Assembly: GCF_900143185.1 (NCBI RefSeq)
Contig: NZ_FSRQ01000001.1
Coordinates: 682,001 to 746,000, forward strand
Source of the DNA: Chryseobacterium scophthalmum
GTDB lineage: Bacteria; Bacteroidota; Bacteroidia; Flavobacteriales; Weeksellaceae
DNA length: 64,000 nt
Direction of reading: 5' to 3'
Shown here piece after piece: positions 8,306 to 17,126 of the stretch. Both the position numbers and the translations under genes were made by a program. Each line of letters begins with the position of its first letter. Within the stretch, counting starts at the first letter, position 1. The notes below the pieces were generated by a model. It did no database searches, had not been told where the DNA came from, and saw only the letters and a list, made by a program, of their open reading frames with translations.

Positions 8306-10243
8306 TTAAGCTTGGTACTCAACCGCAGTTTTTGAAGCTTCTTTAAAATAAGCTACAAAATCTTCAAGGCTCATTGCTCCTAAATCTCCTTCTCCACGTC
8401 TTCTTACAGAAATTGTGCCATCCTTTTCTTCATTTTCTCCCACTACAATCATGAATGGGATCTTTTTCAATTCGGCGTCACGGATCTTTTTACCCGTTTT
8501 CTCATTTCTGTCGTCAATCAGACCGCTAATATCGTGATTTTCTAAAAGTTGTGAAACTTTTTTAGCATAATCTACATATTTTTCACTGATCGGTAATATT
8601 GTAAACTGATCCGGAGCCAACCATAATGGGAAATCTCCGGCAGTATTTTCTAATAAGATTGCAATGAAACGCTCCATAGAACCAAATGGCGCTCTGTGAA
8701 TCATCACTGGTCTGTGCTTCTCGTTATCGCTTCCGATGTAAGTAAGGTCAAATCTTTCCGGTAAATTATAATCTACCTGAATAGTTCCTAACTGCCATTT
8801 TCTTCCTAAAGCATCTTTCACCATGAAATCTAACTTAGGACCGTAGAATGCAGCTTCGCCGTATTCTGTAACGGTATTCAAGCCTTTTTCTTTGGCCGCA
8901 GTTACGATTGCATTTTCTGCTTTCTCCCAGTTTTCATCAGTTCCGATATACTTTTCTTTATTCTCTGGATCTCTCAAAGAAATCTGAGCAGTAAAGTCTG
9001 CAAAACCTAAAGAACCGAAAACATAAAGAACCAAATCAATCGTTTTCTTAAACTCGTCCATCAACTGATCCGGAGTACAGAAAAGGTGCGCATCATCCTG
9101 AGTAAACCCACGAACTCTCGTTAAGCCGTGAAGCTCACCACTTTGCTCGTATCTGTAAACTGTTCCGAATTCTGCATATCTTTTTGGTAAATCTCTGTAG
9201 CTCCATTGTGAAGTTTTGTAAATCTCACAGTGGTGCGGACAGTTCATTGGCTTCAGCATAAATTCTTCTCCTTCATTCGGAGTTTTAATCGGTTGGAAGC
9301 TGTCTGCTCCATATTTATCCCAGTGTCCTGAAGTTACATACAATTCTTTAGCTCCGATGTGAGGAGACATTACAAATTCGTAACCGCCTTTTTTCTGAGC
9401 ATCAGAAAGGAAATTTTCTAATTTTTTTCTCAAAGCGGTTCCTTTTGGCAACCAAAGTGGTAAACCTGCACCTACTTTTTCTGAAAAAGCAAAAATTCCT
9501 AATTCTTTACCTAATTTTCTGTGATCTCTTCTTTTTGCCTCTTCTAATAACTCAAGATACTCAGTCAGTTCTTTCTGTTTTGGGAAAGAAATACCGTAAA
9601 CTCTTGTTAATTGAGGATTTTTCTCATTTCCTCTCCAGTACGCTCCTGCAGCATTTAAGATTTTCATGGCTTTCACAATTCCTGTATTTGGAATGTGACC
9701 ACCACGACAAAGATCTGTGAAGTTATCGTGTGTTACAAAAGTGATTTCCCCATCATTAAGATTAGAGATCAATTCTACTTTGTAAGGATTGTCTGCATAC
9801 GTCTTTAAAGCTTCTTCTTTAGAAACCGGATATAATGAGAACGTTGATCCTTTTTTAGCATTTTCTAAAACTTTCTTTTCGATTTTTTCGAAATCTTTTT
9901 CAGATAAAGTTTCGTCACCAAAATCTACATCATAATAGAAACCGCTTTCGATGGCTGGACCAATCGTCAACTTAGCATTTGGATAAAACTCAAGGATAGC
10001 CTGCGCCAAAAGGTGAGCAGAAGAGTGCCAAAAGGCTTTCTTACCAAGATCGTCATTCCATGTCAAAAGCTGTACCGTAGAATCTGTGGTTATAGGCGTG
10101 GTAATTTCGACTTGTGTGCCGTTTACAACTGCGGAAATGGTGTTTCTAGCCAATCCCTCGCTTATAGATTTTGCCACATCCAAAGGAGTAGTTGCTCCTT
10201 CAAATTCTCTGACGCTATTGTCTGGAAGTGTAATTTTTATCAT
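8306..10243 (-). CDS. thrS: Threonyl-tRNA synthetase
   Basis: Class II aminoacyl-tRNA synthetase of 645 aa, the normal bacterial size. Domains in order are TGS (about 1-62), the editing domain with [10 protein letters not shown], the catalytic core with the zinc Cys in [11 protein letters not shown], motif 2 ([20 protein letters not shown]) and motif 3 ([11 protein letters not shown]), and a C-terminal anticodon-binding domain. It lies upstream of infC on the same strand (gap about 80 bases), the thrS-infC arrangement seen in many bacteria. Confidence 0.98.
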   Translation of the reverse strand: MIKITLPDNSVREFEGATTPLDVAKSISEGLARNTISAVVNGTQVEITTPITTDSTVQLLTWNDDLGKKAFWHSSAHLLAQAILEFYPNAKLTIGPAIESGFYYDVDFGDETLSEKDFEKIEKKVLENAKKGSTFSLYPVSKEEALKTYADNPYKVELISNLNDGEITFVTHDNFTDLCRGGHIPNTGIVKAMKILNAAGAYWRGNEKNPQLTRVYGISFPKQKELTEYLELLEEAKRRDHRKLGKELGIFAFSEKVGAGLPLWLPKGTALRKKLENFLSDAQKKGGYEFVMSPHIGAKELYVTSGHWDKYGADSFQPIKTPNEGEEFMLKPMNCPHHCEIYKTSQWSYRDLPKRYAEFGTVYRYEQSGELHGLTRVRGFTQDDAHLFCTPDQLMDEFKKTIDLVLYVFGSLGFADFTAQISLRDPENKEKYIGTDENWEKAENAIVTAAKEKGLNTVTEYGEAAFYGPKLDFMVKDALGRKWQLGTIQVDYNLPERFDLTYIGSDNEKHRPVMIHRAPFGSMERFIAILLENTAGDFPLWLAPDQFTILPISEKYVDYAKKVSQLLENHDISGLIDDRNEKTGKKIRDAELKKIPFMIVVGENEEKDGTISVRRRGEGDLGAMSLEDFVAYFKEASKTAVEYQA

Positions 10244-10267
10244 TGTTTACTAAGAAATTTTAAGTTG

Positions 10268-10275
10268 CAAAAATA
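10268..10275 (-). promoter_or_regulatory. -7 box (TATTTTTG) of thrS
   Basis: TATTTTTG on the minus strand, 25 bases upstream of the thrS ATG. It probably drives thrS-infC. Confidence 0.5.
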
Positions 10276-10424
10276 CGCTTTTTTTACGTCTTTAGGAAAT
10301 CGTAGCGCGATAATTCACAAAAAATACAATTTATTTTAAATTTTTACGTTGATGATTCCTTTTGAATATCATACATGGACATCATTTCCGGATTATAACA
10401 GATCTTGAAAATCTGCGGAAAGTT

Positions 10425-10527
10425 GCAGCCCGACCTGAGCGGAGCTCATTTTTTGCTTGATCATAAAGTTCTGTTAAGCCTAAAATGTATGCAAAAAATA
10501 GCGGGAGCGGAGGGCGGAAATTGCTGC
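10425..10527 (-). other. Second structured intergenic element with GGTCGGGCT motif
   Basis: A GC-richer block lies between thrS and the small-protein gene. The ends pair (GCAGC 10425-10429 with GCTGC 10523-10527), and an inner perfect 9-bp inverted repeat (ATTTTTTGC 10448-10456, GCAAAAAAT 10491-10499) brackets an AT-rich loop. On the minus strand it contains CAGGTCGGGCTGCAAC, sharing GGTCGGGCT with the plus-strand element at 7124. It could be a dispersed repeat or a structured RNA. No coding potential is evident. Confidence 0.5.
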
Positions 10528-10535
10528 CATAAAAA

Positions 10536-10557
10536 ATACCAAGCTTTCACTTGGTAT
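10536..10557 (-). terminator. Terminator of the DUF4230/thioredoxin-like operon
   Basis: ATACCAAG (10536-10543) pairs with CTTGGTAT (10550-10557). On the minus strand a run of six T follows. The stem overlaps the last codons of the 60-aa ORF ending at 10547. Confidence 0.8.
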
Positions 10558-10729
10558 TATCTGTTTTTCCTGACTTGTTTTTGGAAGATTTCTGAACGTC
10601 TTCCTTATCAACATCGGGTGGATTTTGTTTCTGTGAAGAAGCCGGAATATCGCGGAAGTCTTCATTTTGCTTTTTTGTTTCTGCAGAATTGGCAGATTCT
10701 TTCTTTTTGTTATCGTCTTTTGAATCCAT
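10547..10729 (-). CDS. Small, highly charged protein of unknown function
   Basis: 60 aa, strongly hydrophilic and Lys/Asp/Asn/Ser-rich (MDSKDDNKKKESANSAETKK at the start), probably disordered. No signal peptide, membrane segment or known domain. I regard it as real because it starts 13 bases after the DUF4230 stop, on the same strand, and the operon terminator sits exactly at its end. The ORF alone would not be convincing. Confidence 0.5.
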   Translation of the reverse strand: MDSKDDNKKKESANSAETKKQNEDFRDIPASSQKQNPPDVDKEDVQKSSKNKSGKTDNTK

Positions 10730-10741
10730 AATTTTGAATTT

Positions 10742-11347
10742 TTAGAGTCCAAGAACACCGATTTTGCCGGTTTGATCTTCTATCTTATAATTCAAAGCCT
10801 TTGCCAAAACGAAAATATTATTAAGATTTTCCATCAATTGCTGATGACCCTCACTTCTTAATTTATTCTGATCTACAGATTTTATAGCAGCTTGTTTGGC
10901 TTTTTGCTGAACATTTTTGATGTCCTGCTCAGAAATCCTATTGATGAAAGAATCGTCTAACGACTGAATTTCTACACTTGGCGTAATTCTGATATCCGCA
11001 TTGGGAAGTTCTGTAATAATCAGTTTTTTGTTAATAGAATCAACTTCTATTTTCATTTTATTCAGATCATATGAAACCTGCGCATTGGTTTTGGTATAAG
11101 TAATAATGCTATTACTCGTCATTTCTTTCCCAAGAAATTCGTAACCAAATTTGGTTTTCTGCATCGCAGAAAAATCCTGCTCCAAAACCACCATTTTGTT
11201 CATTTTGGAGATCTGATTGGTCAAAATATAATAATCGGACTTTTCAGTTTTTTCGCTCATTTTAAAACAAGACTTAAAACTAAAAAACAGAATCAGCATC
11301 AAAAGAATTCCCGCAACAAAGGGAATAATAAGTTTTAAATTTTTCAA
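10742..11347 (-). CDS. DUF4230 family membrane-anchored protein
   Basis: 201 aa with an N-terminal membrane helix (about 5-26: LIIPFVAGILLMLILFF) and a soluble domain resembling DUF4230 (VVLEQDFSAMQKTKFG, later LPNADIRITPSVEIQSLDD). Function unknown. It begins with TTG, in the sequence TTGA, so the start overlaps the stop of the upstream thioredoxin-like gene by four bases. No ATG lies close enough to preserve the membrane helix. Confidence 0.75.
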   Translation of the reverse strand: MKNLKLIIPFVAGILLMLILFFSFKSCFKMSEKTEKSDYYILTNQISKMNKMVVLEQDFSAMQKTKFGYEFLGKEMTSNSIITYTKTNAQVSYDLNKMKIEVDSINKKLIITELPNADIRITPSVEIQSLDDSFINRISEQDIKNVQQKAKQAAIKSVDQNKLRSEGHQQLMENLNNIFVLAKALNYKIEDQTGKIGVLGL

Positions 11348-11940
11348 TTTTCTTTTTTAAATATTTCTTTCAATACCGACCCGTCATCTTTTTTTAAGAT
11401 TTCTACAAGGTCTCTTTCTACGTAACCCGTAGTCGGCATTTCTATGATTCTTCCAATTTCCTTGCCATATTTTTCGACAATGATTGTAGGAACCTTTGAA
11501 ACATTATATTTAACTTCATCACCTGTAGGAGACTCTTTTTTACGGTTCACCGCAATAATCGTCAATCTGCTGTCCGGATATTTTACTTCTTCCAGAATTT
11601 TCATCAGTCTAGGAAAATCTCTGTGGCTGTCTTCGCACCAGGTTCCTATAAAAACAATCAGATTATAAGAAGTAATATTTTTTTTTCTCAGTTCTCCAAC
11701 TGCTTTCTGATCCAAAGCATATTCATTAAATTCTTTTGTGTACCATTCTGAATATGGCTCTTTCAAAAACTGCTCTTTAAGCTGATTTCCCAAAAGCATT
11801 TTTCCGTCATTGGTAGTTTCCACCTCTCTGTTTACTACGACTTTCTGAGCATTAAACTGCTGCATAGACAAAGTAAGAACTGAAAGAGTAAAAATATTGG
11901 TGATGATTTTTTTACAAATCATATTTCTATTATTTCTCAT
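11344..11940 (-). CDS. Periplasmic thioredoxin-fold protein with a CxxS site
   Basis: 198 aa with a probable signal peptide (about 1-31, ending FNA). The thioredoxin fold is shown by YNLIVFIGTWCEDSHRDFPR and the cis-Pro motif KVPTIIV. The active site is C-E-D-S instead of CxxC, so only one redox cysteine is present; such proteins cannot form the usual internal disulfide. It overlaps the DUF4230 gene, so the two are one operon. An alternative start is ATG 11922 (MICKK). The partner is unknown. Confidence 0.75.
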   Translation of the reverse strand: MRNNRNMICKKIITNIFTLSVLTLSMQQFNAQKVVVNREVETTNDGKMLLGNQLKEQFLKEPYSEWYTKEFNEYALDQKAVGELRKKNITSYNLIVFIGTWCEDSHRDFPRLMKILEEVKYPDSRLTIIAVNRKKESPTGDEVKYNVSKVPTIIVEKYGKEIGRIIEMPTTGYVERDLVEILKKDDGSVLKEIFKKEN

Positions 11941-11966
11941 TGTATTTGTGAATCTTTGATTTCATA

Positions 11967-12434
11967 TTAATTTTCAATAATTGTTTTTAAATTGGCAGGA
12001 GAGTAGTATTTATTTTTCAATACTTTATGATCTGCTTTTCTGTAAACATTAAATTTTTCTCCTGATTTTTCATAGAAAGATTCAACTTCTTTTTCTTTGT
12101 AAAATTCTACCGTTTCATTTGCCTGCTCTTCGTTATCACAAGCTTTAGACATGTTAGAACGCTGTACTTCGTTGAATAGCTCTACAAACTTATTCCCCAA
12201 TCCGAATTCTAAAACTGCACCGCTCAAAACATACTGCAAATCACACAATGCATCAGCAATTTCTACAATATTATTATCTGCAATAGCCTGCTTCAACTCA
12301 TTTAATTCTTCCTGCAAAAGCTCAACTCTCAAATCGCATCTATCCTGAGAAGGAATTTGTGGAGTATCTAAAATAGGTGCTTTAAAAGTGGTGTGGAATT
12401 CTGCTACTTGGTTCAGGCTGTCAATTTTATCCAT
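11967..12434 (-). CDS. MazG-like nucleoside triphosphate pyrophosphohydrolase
   Basis: 155 aa, an all-alpha NTP pyrophosphohydrolase. The metal-binding pattern is visible as LLQEELNELKQAI followed by EIADALCDLQYVL (ExxE...D). Similar proteins in phages and bacteria hydrolyse (d)NTPs to NMP and PPi. Substrate not predictable. It lies 26 bases upstream of the thioredoxin-like gene and may lead that operon. A -7 box is at 12454. Confidence 0.8.
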   Translation of the reverse strand: MDKIDSLNQVAEFHTTFKAPILDTPQIPSQDRCDLRVELLQEELNELKQAIADNNIVEIADALCDLQYVLSGAVLEFGLGNKFVELFNEVQRSNMSKACDNEEQANETVEFYKEKEVESFYEKSGEKFNVYRKADHKVLKNKYYSPANLKTIIEN

Positions 12435-12453
12435 GAAATTTTATTATTTAAGG

Positions 12454-12461
12454 CAAATATA
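12454..12461 (-). promoter_or_regulatory. -7 box (TATATTTG) of the MazG-like gene
   Basis: TATATTTG on the minus strand, 20 bases upstream of the ATG at 12434. Confidence 0.5.
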
Positions 12462-12591
12462 AAAATTAGGAATGAGAAAATATGATTGATTGAGATTTAA
12501 ATTAACACACTCAGTAAAGTTGGAGATACGAGATTCGATTTATAAGAGTTCTTAAATCCCGAAACCCGAAACCCAAGATCCCAAATAAAAA

Positions 12592-12613
12592 GACTGCCCG
12601 TTTCCGAACAGCC
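12592..12613 (-). terminator. Terminator of the M12-type protease gene
   Basis: GACTGCCCG (12592-12600) and CGAACAGCC (12605-12613) form a 9-bp stem with three G-U pairs on the minus-strand RNA, around a GAAA tetraloop, followed by TTTTT. A-rich and T-rich flanks on both sides would let it work in both directions. Confidence 0.85.
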
Positions 12614-12643
12614 TTTTTTACTCAAGGTTAATTGAGAGGGTAA

Positions 12644-15574
12644 TTAGTTTTTAATAAATCGCTTAGAAACTTCGCCCATCTGAATTACATAAGCACCTTT
12701 TACAAGACCACTTACATTCACCGAGCCTTCTTTGAGTTTTCCTGAATTGATTAGTTTTCCACCCATATCGAAGATTTTATAATCTTCACTAGTCGTATTT
12801 GAAACATTTAAAATATCTCTTGCAGGATTTGGATACAATTTAATATCTGTTATTAAATCTTTTGTAGCAAAATCGTCACCTCTTCCTGATGAAACAATAT
12901 TTAAAGTGTAATCTTCAACCTGTCCGTAAGTATAAGAACCACAAGAAGACGAAGGCACAGAATTATACTGCATCATTACTCTCATTCTCGTATTACCAAG
13001 AATTGCAGTTGACGGAATTGTGATTGAGCCTGTTACCGGACTTGTTTGTGAACCAGTTTTTGTCCAAACCAATTCTCCACTGTCTGTAAAATCTCCATCT
13101 TTATTATAATCGATGTAAACTGCATAAGCTTCATTGTATTTAGTAGAAGTCCAAACCGGAGTTACAGAAATGGTATAAGCTGTACCTCTTGTTACGTTTG
13201 TAGAAACTGAAGTAAAGTTTTCGTAACCAGCAGTTCCTGTTGACGTATTGTTAATCGTTCCGAAGCTTACATTTCCGATTCTTTCATCTGACGTATTCGT
13301 TGCTGCTGCAGAACAATAAGTAACTGTACTTCCAGCAAGCGTCGTTACAGAAACCGTATTGCTTGAAACAGAATTATTCCCTGCCGCATCTTTAGCTTTA
13401 ACTGTAAAACTATACGTTGTAGAAGGCGTTAAACTTGTTACGGTATAAGAAGTAGAAGTTGTAGAACCAACCAATGAAGCCCCTTGGTAAACATCATAAC
13501 CCGTTACAGCAACATTATCTGTAGCGCCAGACCAAGAAAGATTAGTGCTTGTAGAAGTTGTTCCCGAAGCCGCTAAAGTCGGAGCTGTTGGCGCAGTAGT
13601 ATCTGAACTTCCTGAACCTGTATTTACTGTAATATTTGCATTATTCACATCAAAGAAAATATGATTAGAACCTTTTACCATAATTCTTCCTGTAGTTGTG
13701 GAAGCATTTGGAATCGTTACTGCTTGAGAGCCATCGTTTGGAGTTCCTGAAAGTAGAGTAGTCCAAGTATTTCCGCTGTCTGTAGACCAAAGGATATCTA
13801 CATTAGCTGCATTTACGCCGTTCGCAGTTGTTCCTGCAACATTCCATGTTATCGTTTGAGAAGTACCTCCCGAATAAGTTGTCGCTGTATTTTGAGAACT
13901 TACACTGAATGGTCCTGCAGTTCCATTAACGGTAATTACCGCATCATCAGAATTGTTCCCAGAACCTCCTGATTTGTTATCACGAACTGTGAATCTAAAA
14001 TTATACGTTCTCGCTACATTAGATAAAGCTTCCACAGTAATTTCTGAGCCAGCCGTTGTTGTCGCACCCGTTAAAACAGAAGCCATTCTCGGAAAATATC
14101 TTGTAGGAGTTGTTTGTGGAGTCCACGATCTGAAAGTTGGCCCAGTCGCTTTTGTAGCACTTGCAGCCGAACTTGCTCCGGTTTGAGAAGAAGACGCATT
14201 ATTCATCTGTTCCCAAATATAGGTTAAAGCATCTCCATTAGCATCAGTTCCGGAACCTGTTAACATAAACGGCGTCCCTTTTGGAATCGTATAATCTGAA
14301 CCTGCGTTTGCTGTAGGAATAGCATTTCCTGTATTTGTGCTTGTTGGGCAAGTTTTAGCTTTAATATTATCAGTAATCTGCTGAATACTCACCGCATGAA
14401 AGAAAGAATCTGAGTGCGCCTGAATATCCTGCCCCGTAATTCCCGCATATCCCATAATGGTAGATCCTGAACCAGGTTCCATGTTAACACCTGTTCCTTC
14501 ATTCGAATGAGAAAAAGTATGATTTCCACCAAACTGATGCCCCAATTCGTGAGCCACATAATCGATATCAAAATTATCTCCTGAAGGAATTGCATCTGCC
14601 GGAGAAGTATAACCACTTCCTTTCGAACCATTTACACAAACACAACCAATACAACCTGCGTTTCCGCCACCTCCGGAAGCTCCGAATAAATGTCCTACAT
14701 CATAATTTGCTTCTCCAATTACGGAAGTTAAAGTCGATTGAAGCTGAGAATTCCAGCTGCTCATTCCTGAAGCTGCAGAATAAGGATCTGTAGAAGCATT
14801 GGTATAAATTACAGCGTCATTATTGGCAATTAAAACCATTCTTGCGGAAAAGTCTTTTTCAAAAACTCCGTTTACACGGGTCATTGTATTATTCATTGCC
14901 GCTAAGGCAAGAGCTTTTGTTCCTCCAAAATAGGATGTATATTCTCCTGTGGAAGACAAAGCCAATCTGAATGTTCTTAGTTTTGCATCATCTGCATTCG
15001 GTCTCGCTGCAAGATTATCAATGCTTGAAACTCCTTTCTGAGCAACATCAATTACTGTACATTCAAACTTATTAAGATCATCTTTTTTGTCAGATTTTCT
15101 GTAAACGACATACGTTGAAAGATCTTTTGTGTAAGGCTCAATAAAAACAGCGGACTTATCACCGTAAATTTCCATTGATGATAACCCCAATGGCGAAATA
15201 CTAAAATACACTGTAGAATTTGAATCTCCCATTCCTTCACCAACATAAGATTTGATATCAGGATATTTAGCAGCTAACTGGGGATCGAAATTAGAGTTTT
15301 CTTTTACTTTGAAATGCTCCAATTTTCCATCAGAATTTGGGAAAGAGATGATAATTTCTGATTTTTCTCCAACAGCCAATCTTTTGGGAGCTTTTGCTAA
15401 AGCATTTTTTAATCCGTTAATATCTAAACTATAGATTTTCGGATTGTTGATTGTTGATTTGTTTTCAAAAATTTCTGAAGTTGTTTTTCTAGAACCTTCA
15501 GACCAAAGACGGTCTGTCTGAGCGAATGAAATACCTGAAACCAGCATTCCAATCACCAATAGTTGTTTTTTCAT
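12644..15574 (-). CDS. Secreted reprolysin-like (M12B) metalloprotease with FN3, GEVED and T9SS domains
   Basis: 976 aa from the ATG at 15574 (MKKQLLVIG; signal peptide to about residue 18). The longer frame to 15604 only adds residues ahead of a good signal peptide. A propeptide of roughly 200 residues precedes the metzincin domain, whose zinc site AHELGHQFGGNHTF lies near residue 342. Then come Ig-like segments, one fibronectin type III domain (TNLSWSGATDNVAVTGYDV), a GEVED domain (IDYNKDGDFTDSGELVW) and a type A T9SS sorting domain (IKLYPNPARDILNVSN to SKRFIKN). Probably an extracellular protein-degrading enzyme. Confidence 0.93.
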   Translation of the reverse strand: MKKQLLVIGMLVSGISFAQTDRLWSEGSRKTTSEIFENKSTINNPKIYSLDINGLKNALAKAPKRLAVGEKSEIIISFPNSDGKLEHFKVKENSNFDPQLAAKYPDIKSYVGEGMGDSNSTVYFSISPLGLSSMEIYGDKSAVFIEPYTKDLSTYVVYRKSDKKDDLNKFECTVIDVAQKGVSSIDNLAARPNADDAKLRTFRLALSSTGEYTSYFGGTKALALAAMNNTMTRVNGVFEKDFSARMVLIANNDAVIYTNASTDPYSAASGMSSWNSQLQSTLTSVIGEANYDVGHLFGASGGGGNAGCIGCVCVNGSKGSGYTSPADAIPSGDNFDIDYVAHELGHQFGGNHTFSHSNEGTGVNMEPGSGSTIMGYAGITGQDIQAHSDSFFHAVSIQQITDNIKAKTCPTSTNTGNAIPTANAGSDYTIPKGTPFMLTGSGTDANGDALTYIWEQMNNASSSQTGASSAASATKATGPTFRSWTPQTTPTRYFPRMASVLTGATTTAGSEITVEALSNVARTYNFRFTVRDNKSGGSGNNSDDAVITVNGTAGPFSVSSQNTATTYSGGTSQTITWNVAGTTANGVNAANVDILWSTDSGNTWTTLLSGTPNDGSQAVTIPNASTTTGRIMVKGSNHIFFDVNNANITVNTGSGSSDTTAPTAPTLAASGTTSTSTNLSWSGATDNVAVTGYDVYQGASLVGSTTSTSYTVTSLTPSTTYSFTVKAKDAAGNNSVSSNTVSVTTLAGSTVTYCSAAATNTSDERIGNVSFGTINNTSTGTAGYENFTSVSTNVTRGTAYTISVTPVWTSTKYNEAYAVYIDYNKDGDFTDSGELVWTKTGSQTSPVTGSITIPSTAILGNTRMRVMMQYNSVPSSSCGSYTYGQVEDYTLNIVSSGRGDDFATKDLITDIKLYPNPARDILNVSNTTSEDYKIFDMGGKLINSGKLKEGSVNVSGLVKGAYVIQMGEVSKRFIKN

Positions 15575-15601
15575 ATAGTAGCTATTTTGATTTTGGAATA
15601 T

Positions 15602-15609
15602 CAAAGCTA
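15602..15609 (-). promoter_or_regulatory. -7 box (TAGCTTTG) of the M12-type protease gene
   Basis: TAGCTTTG on the minus strand, 28 bases upstream of the ATG at 15574, with a TTTTG about 22 bases further upstream as a possible -33 element. It supports the shorter start. Confidence 0.5.
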
Positions 15610-15727
15610 ATAAAAATTATATTACGAAAAACAAAATTATTTAAGAAATTTTTAGATAATCATTATAATAAATTATGCATTACATTAAATAAAATGTACG
15701 ACATAACGAAAACAACCCTATAAAACA

Positions 15728-15759
15728 ACAAAAGCACACGTAATCACGTATGCTTTTGT
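15728..15759 (-). terminator. Terminator of the acyl-CoA dehydrogenase gene
   Basis: ACAAAAGCA-C-ACGT (15728-15741) pairs with ACGT-A-TGCTTTTGT (15746-15759), leaving one internal mismatch and an AATC loop. T-rich sequence follows on both strands. It lies 35 bases past the dehydrogenase stop. Confidence 0.75.
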
Positions 15760-15794
15760 TTTATTTTGATTTTAAGGTAAATTAAACCAAAAAT

Positions 15795-16934
15795 TTATTT
15801 TGTAATGTCTCTACCGATAACCAGTCTTTGAATCTCAGAAGTTCCCTCGCCAATAGTGCAAAGCTTAGAATCTCTGTAGTATTTTTCAGCCGGGAAATCT
15901 TTTGTATATCCGTAACCTCCAAAAATCTGAACCGCATTGTTAGAAATTCTTACACAAGCTTCAGAAGCATACAATTTTGCCATTGCACCTTCTCTTGTCA
16001 TTTTCTGTTTTGCATTTTTCAGCGTAGAAGCTCTTTGGATCAATAATTCAGCTGCATCAATTTCTGTTGCCATATCTGCCAACATAAAATTGATCGCCTG
16101 AAATTCTGAAATAGATTTTCCGAATTGCTTTCTTTCTTTAGCATATTTTAAAGCTGCTTTGTAAGCTCCTCTTGCAGTTCCTAAACTTAGCGCAGCAATA
16201 GAAATCCTACCACCGTCAAGAATTTTCATTGCCTGTTTGAAACCTTCACCAACTTCACCTAAACGATTTGCATCTGAAACACGAACGTTATCAAAAATAA
16301 GTTCTGCAGTTTCTGAAGCTCTCATTCCAAGTTTATTTTCTTTTTTCCCAGAAGTAAAACCAGCCATTCCTTTTTCTAAAACGAAAGCTGTAGAATTATT
16401 TTTAGCTCCAATTTCTCCAGTTCTTGTCATTACCACAGCAATATCACCAGAAATTGCATGAGTGATAAAGTTTTTAGCTCCGTTGATTACCCACTCGTCA
16501 CCATCTCTTACAGCCGTAGTAGACATTCCTCCAGAATCAGATCCTGTATTGTGCTCTGTCAATCCCCAAGCTCCGATTACTTTCCCTGTAGCTAACTGCG
16601 GAAGCCATTTGTTTCTCTGCTCTTCATTTCCAAATTCATAGATATGATTAGTACAAAGCGAGTTGTGTGCAGCAACTGATAATCCGATTGAAGGATCAAC
16701 CTGAGAAATTTCATCAAGAATAGCAACATACTCATGATAGCCAAGACCAGAACCACCATATTCTTCAGGAATTACAATTCCCATAAAACCCATATCTCCT
16801 AACTGGTGAAATAGTTCTTTAGGAAAAGTCTGACTTTCGTCCCATTCCATAATATTTGGTCTGATATTCTTTTCAGCAAATTCCTTTGCTGTTTCCGCGA
16901 TCATTTTGATGTTGTTAATCGTTTCTGTGTTCAT
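15795..16934 (-). CDS. Acyl-CoA dehydrogenase
   Basis: FAD-dependent acyl-CoA dehydrogenase of 379 aa from ATG 16934 (MNTETINNIK). Signatures are GAWGLTEHNTGSDSGGM (FAD/substrate binding), ERKQFGKSISEFQAI, QIFGGYGYTKDFPAEKYYRD and CTIGEGTSEIQRLVIGR. The latter holds the catalytic Glu region of short/branched-chain types. Likely acts in fatty-acid or branched-chain amino-acid oxidation; chain specificity cannot be read. A TTG eight codons upstream is open but less likely. Confidence 0.93.
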   Translation of the reverse strand: MNTETINNIKMIAETAKEFAEKNIRPNIMEWDESQTFPKELFHQLGDMGFMGIVIPEEYGGSGLGYHEYVAILDEISQVDPSIGLSVAAHNSLCTNHIYEFGNEEQRNKWLPQLATGKVIGAWGLTEHNTGSDSGGMSTTAVRDGDEWVINGAKNFITHAISGDIAVVMTRTGEIGAKNNSTAFVLEKGMAGFTSGKKENKLGMRASETAELIFDNVRVSDANRLGEVGEGFKQAMKILDGGRISIAALSLGTARGAYKAALKYAKERKQFGKSISEFQAINFMLADMATEIDAAELLIQRASTLKNAKQKMTREGAMAKLYASEACVRISNNAVQIFGGYGYTKDFPAEKYYRDSKLCTIGEGTSEIQRLVIGRDITK

Positions 16935-16955
16935 ATTACTTGTATAGTTATGTCC

Positions 16956-16963
16956 CAAAGATA
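16956..16963 (-). promoter_or_regulatory. -7 box (TATCTTTG) of the acyl-CoA dehydrogenase gene
   Basis: TATCTTTG on the minus strand, 22 bases upstream of the ATG at 16934. It overlaps the alternative upstream TTG start region, supporting the ATG. Confidence 0.5.
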
Positions 16964-17126
16964 CTTAAATTGCCGAAATACGAAAATAATTTATTTTGAA
17001 GTTGAGTTATCACAAATAAGTAATTAACTTTCAGTAAATTAAATTTAAATTATTAATAATATATTAATCCCATTAATTAGCATTCAGTATGTTTATTTCA
17101 TACATTAGCCGTCCAATTTTTTACAC

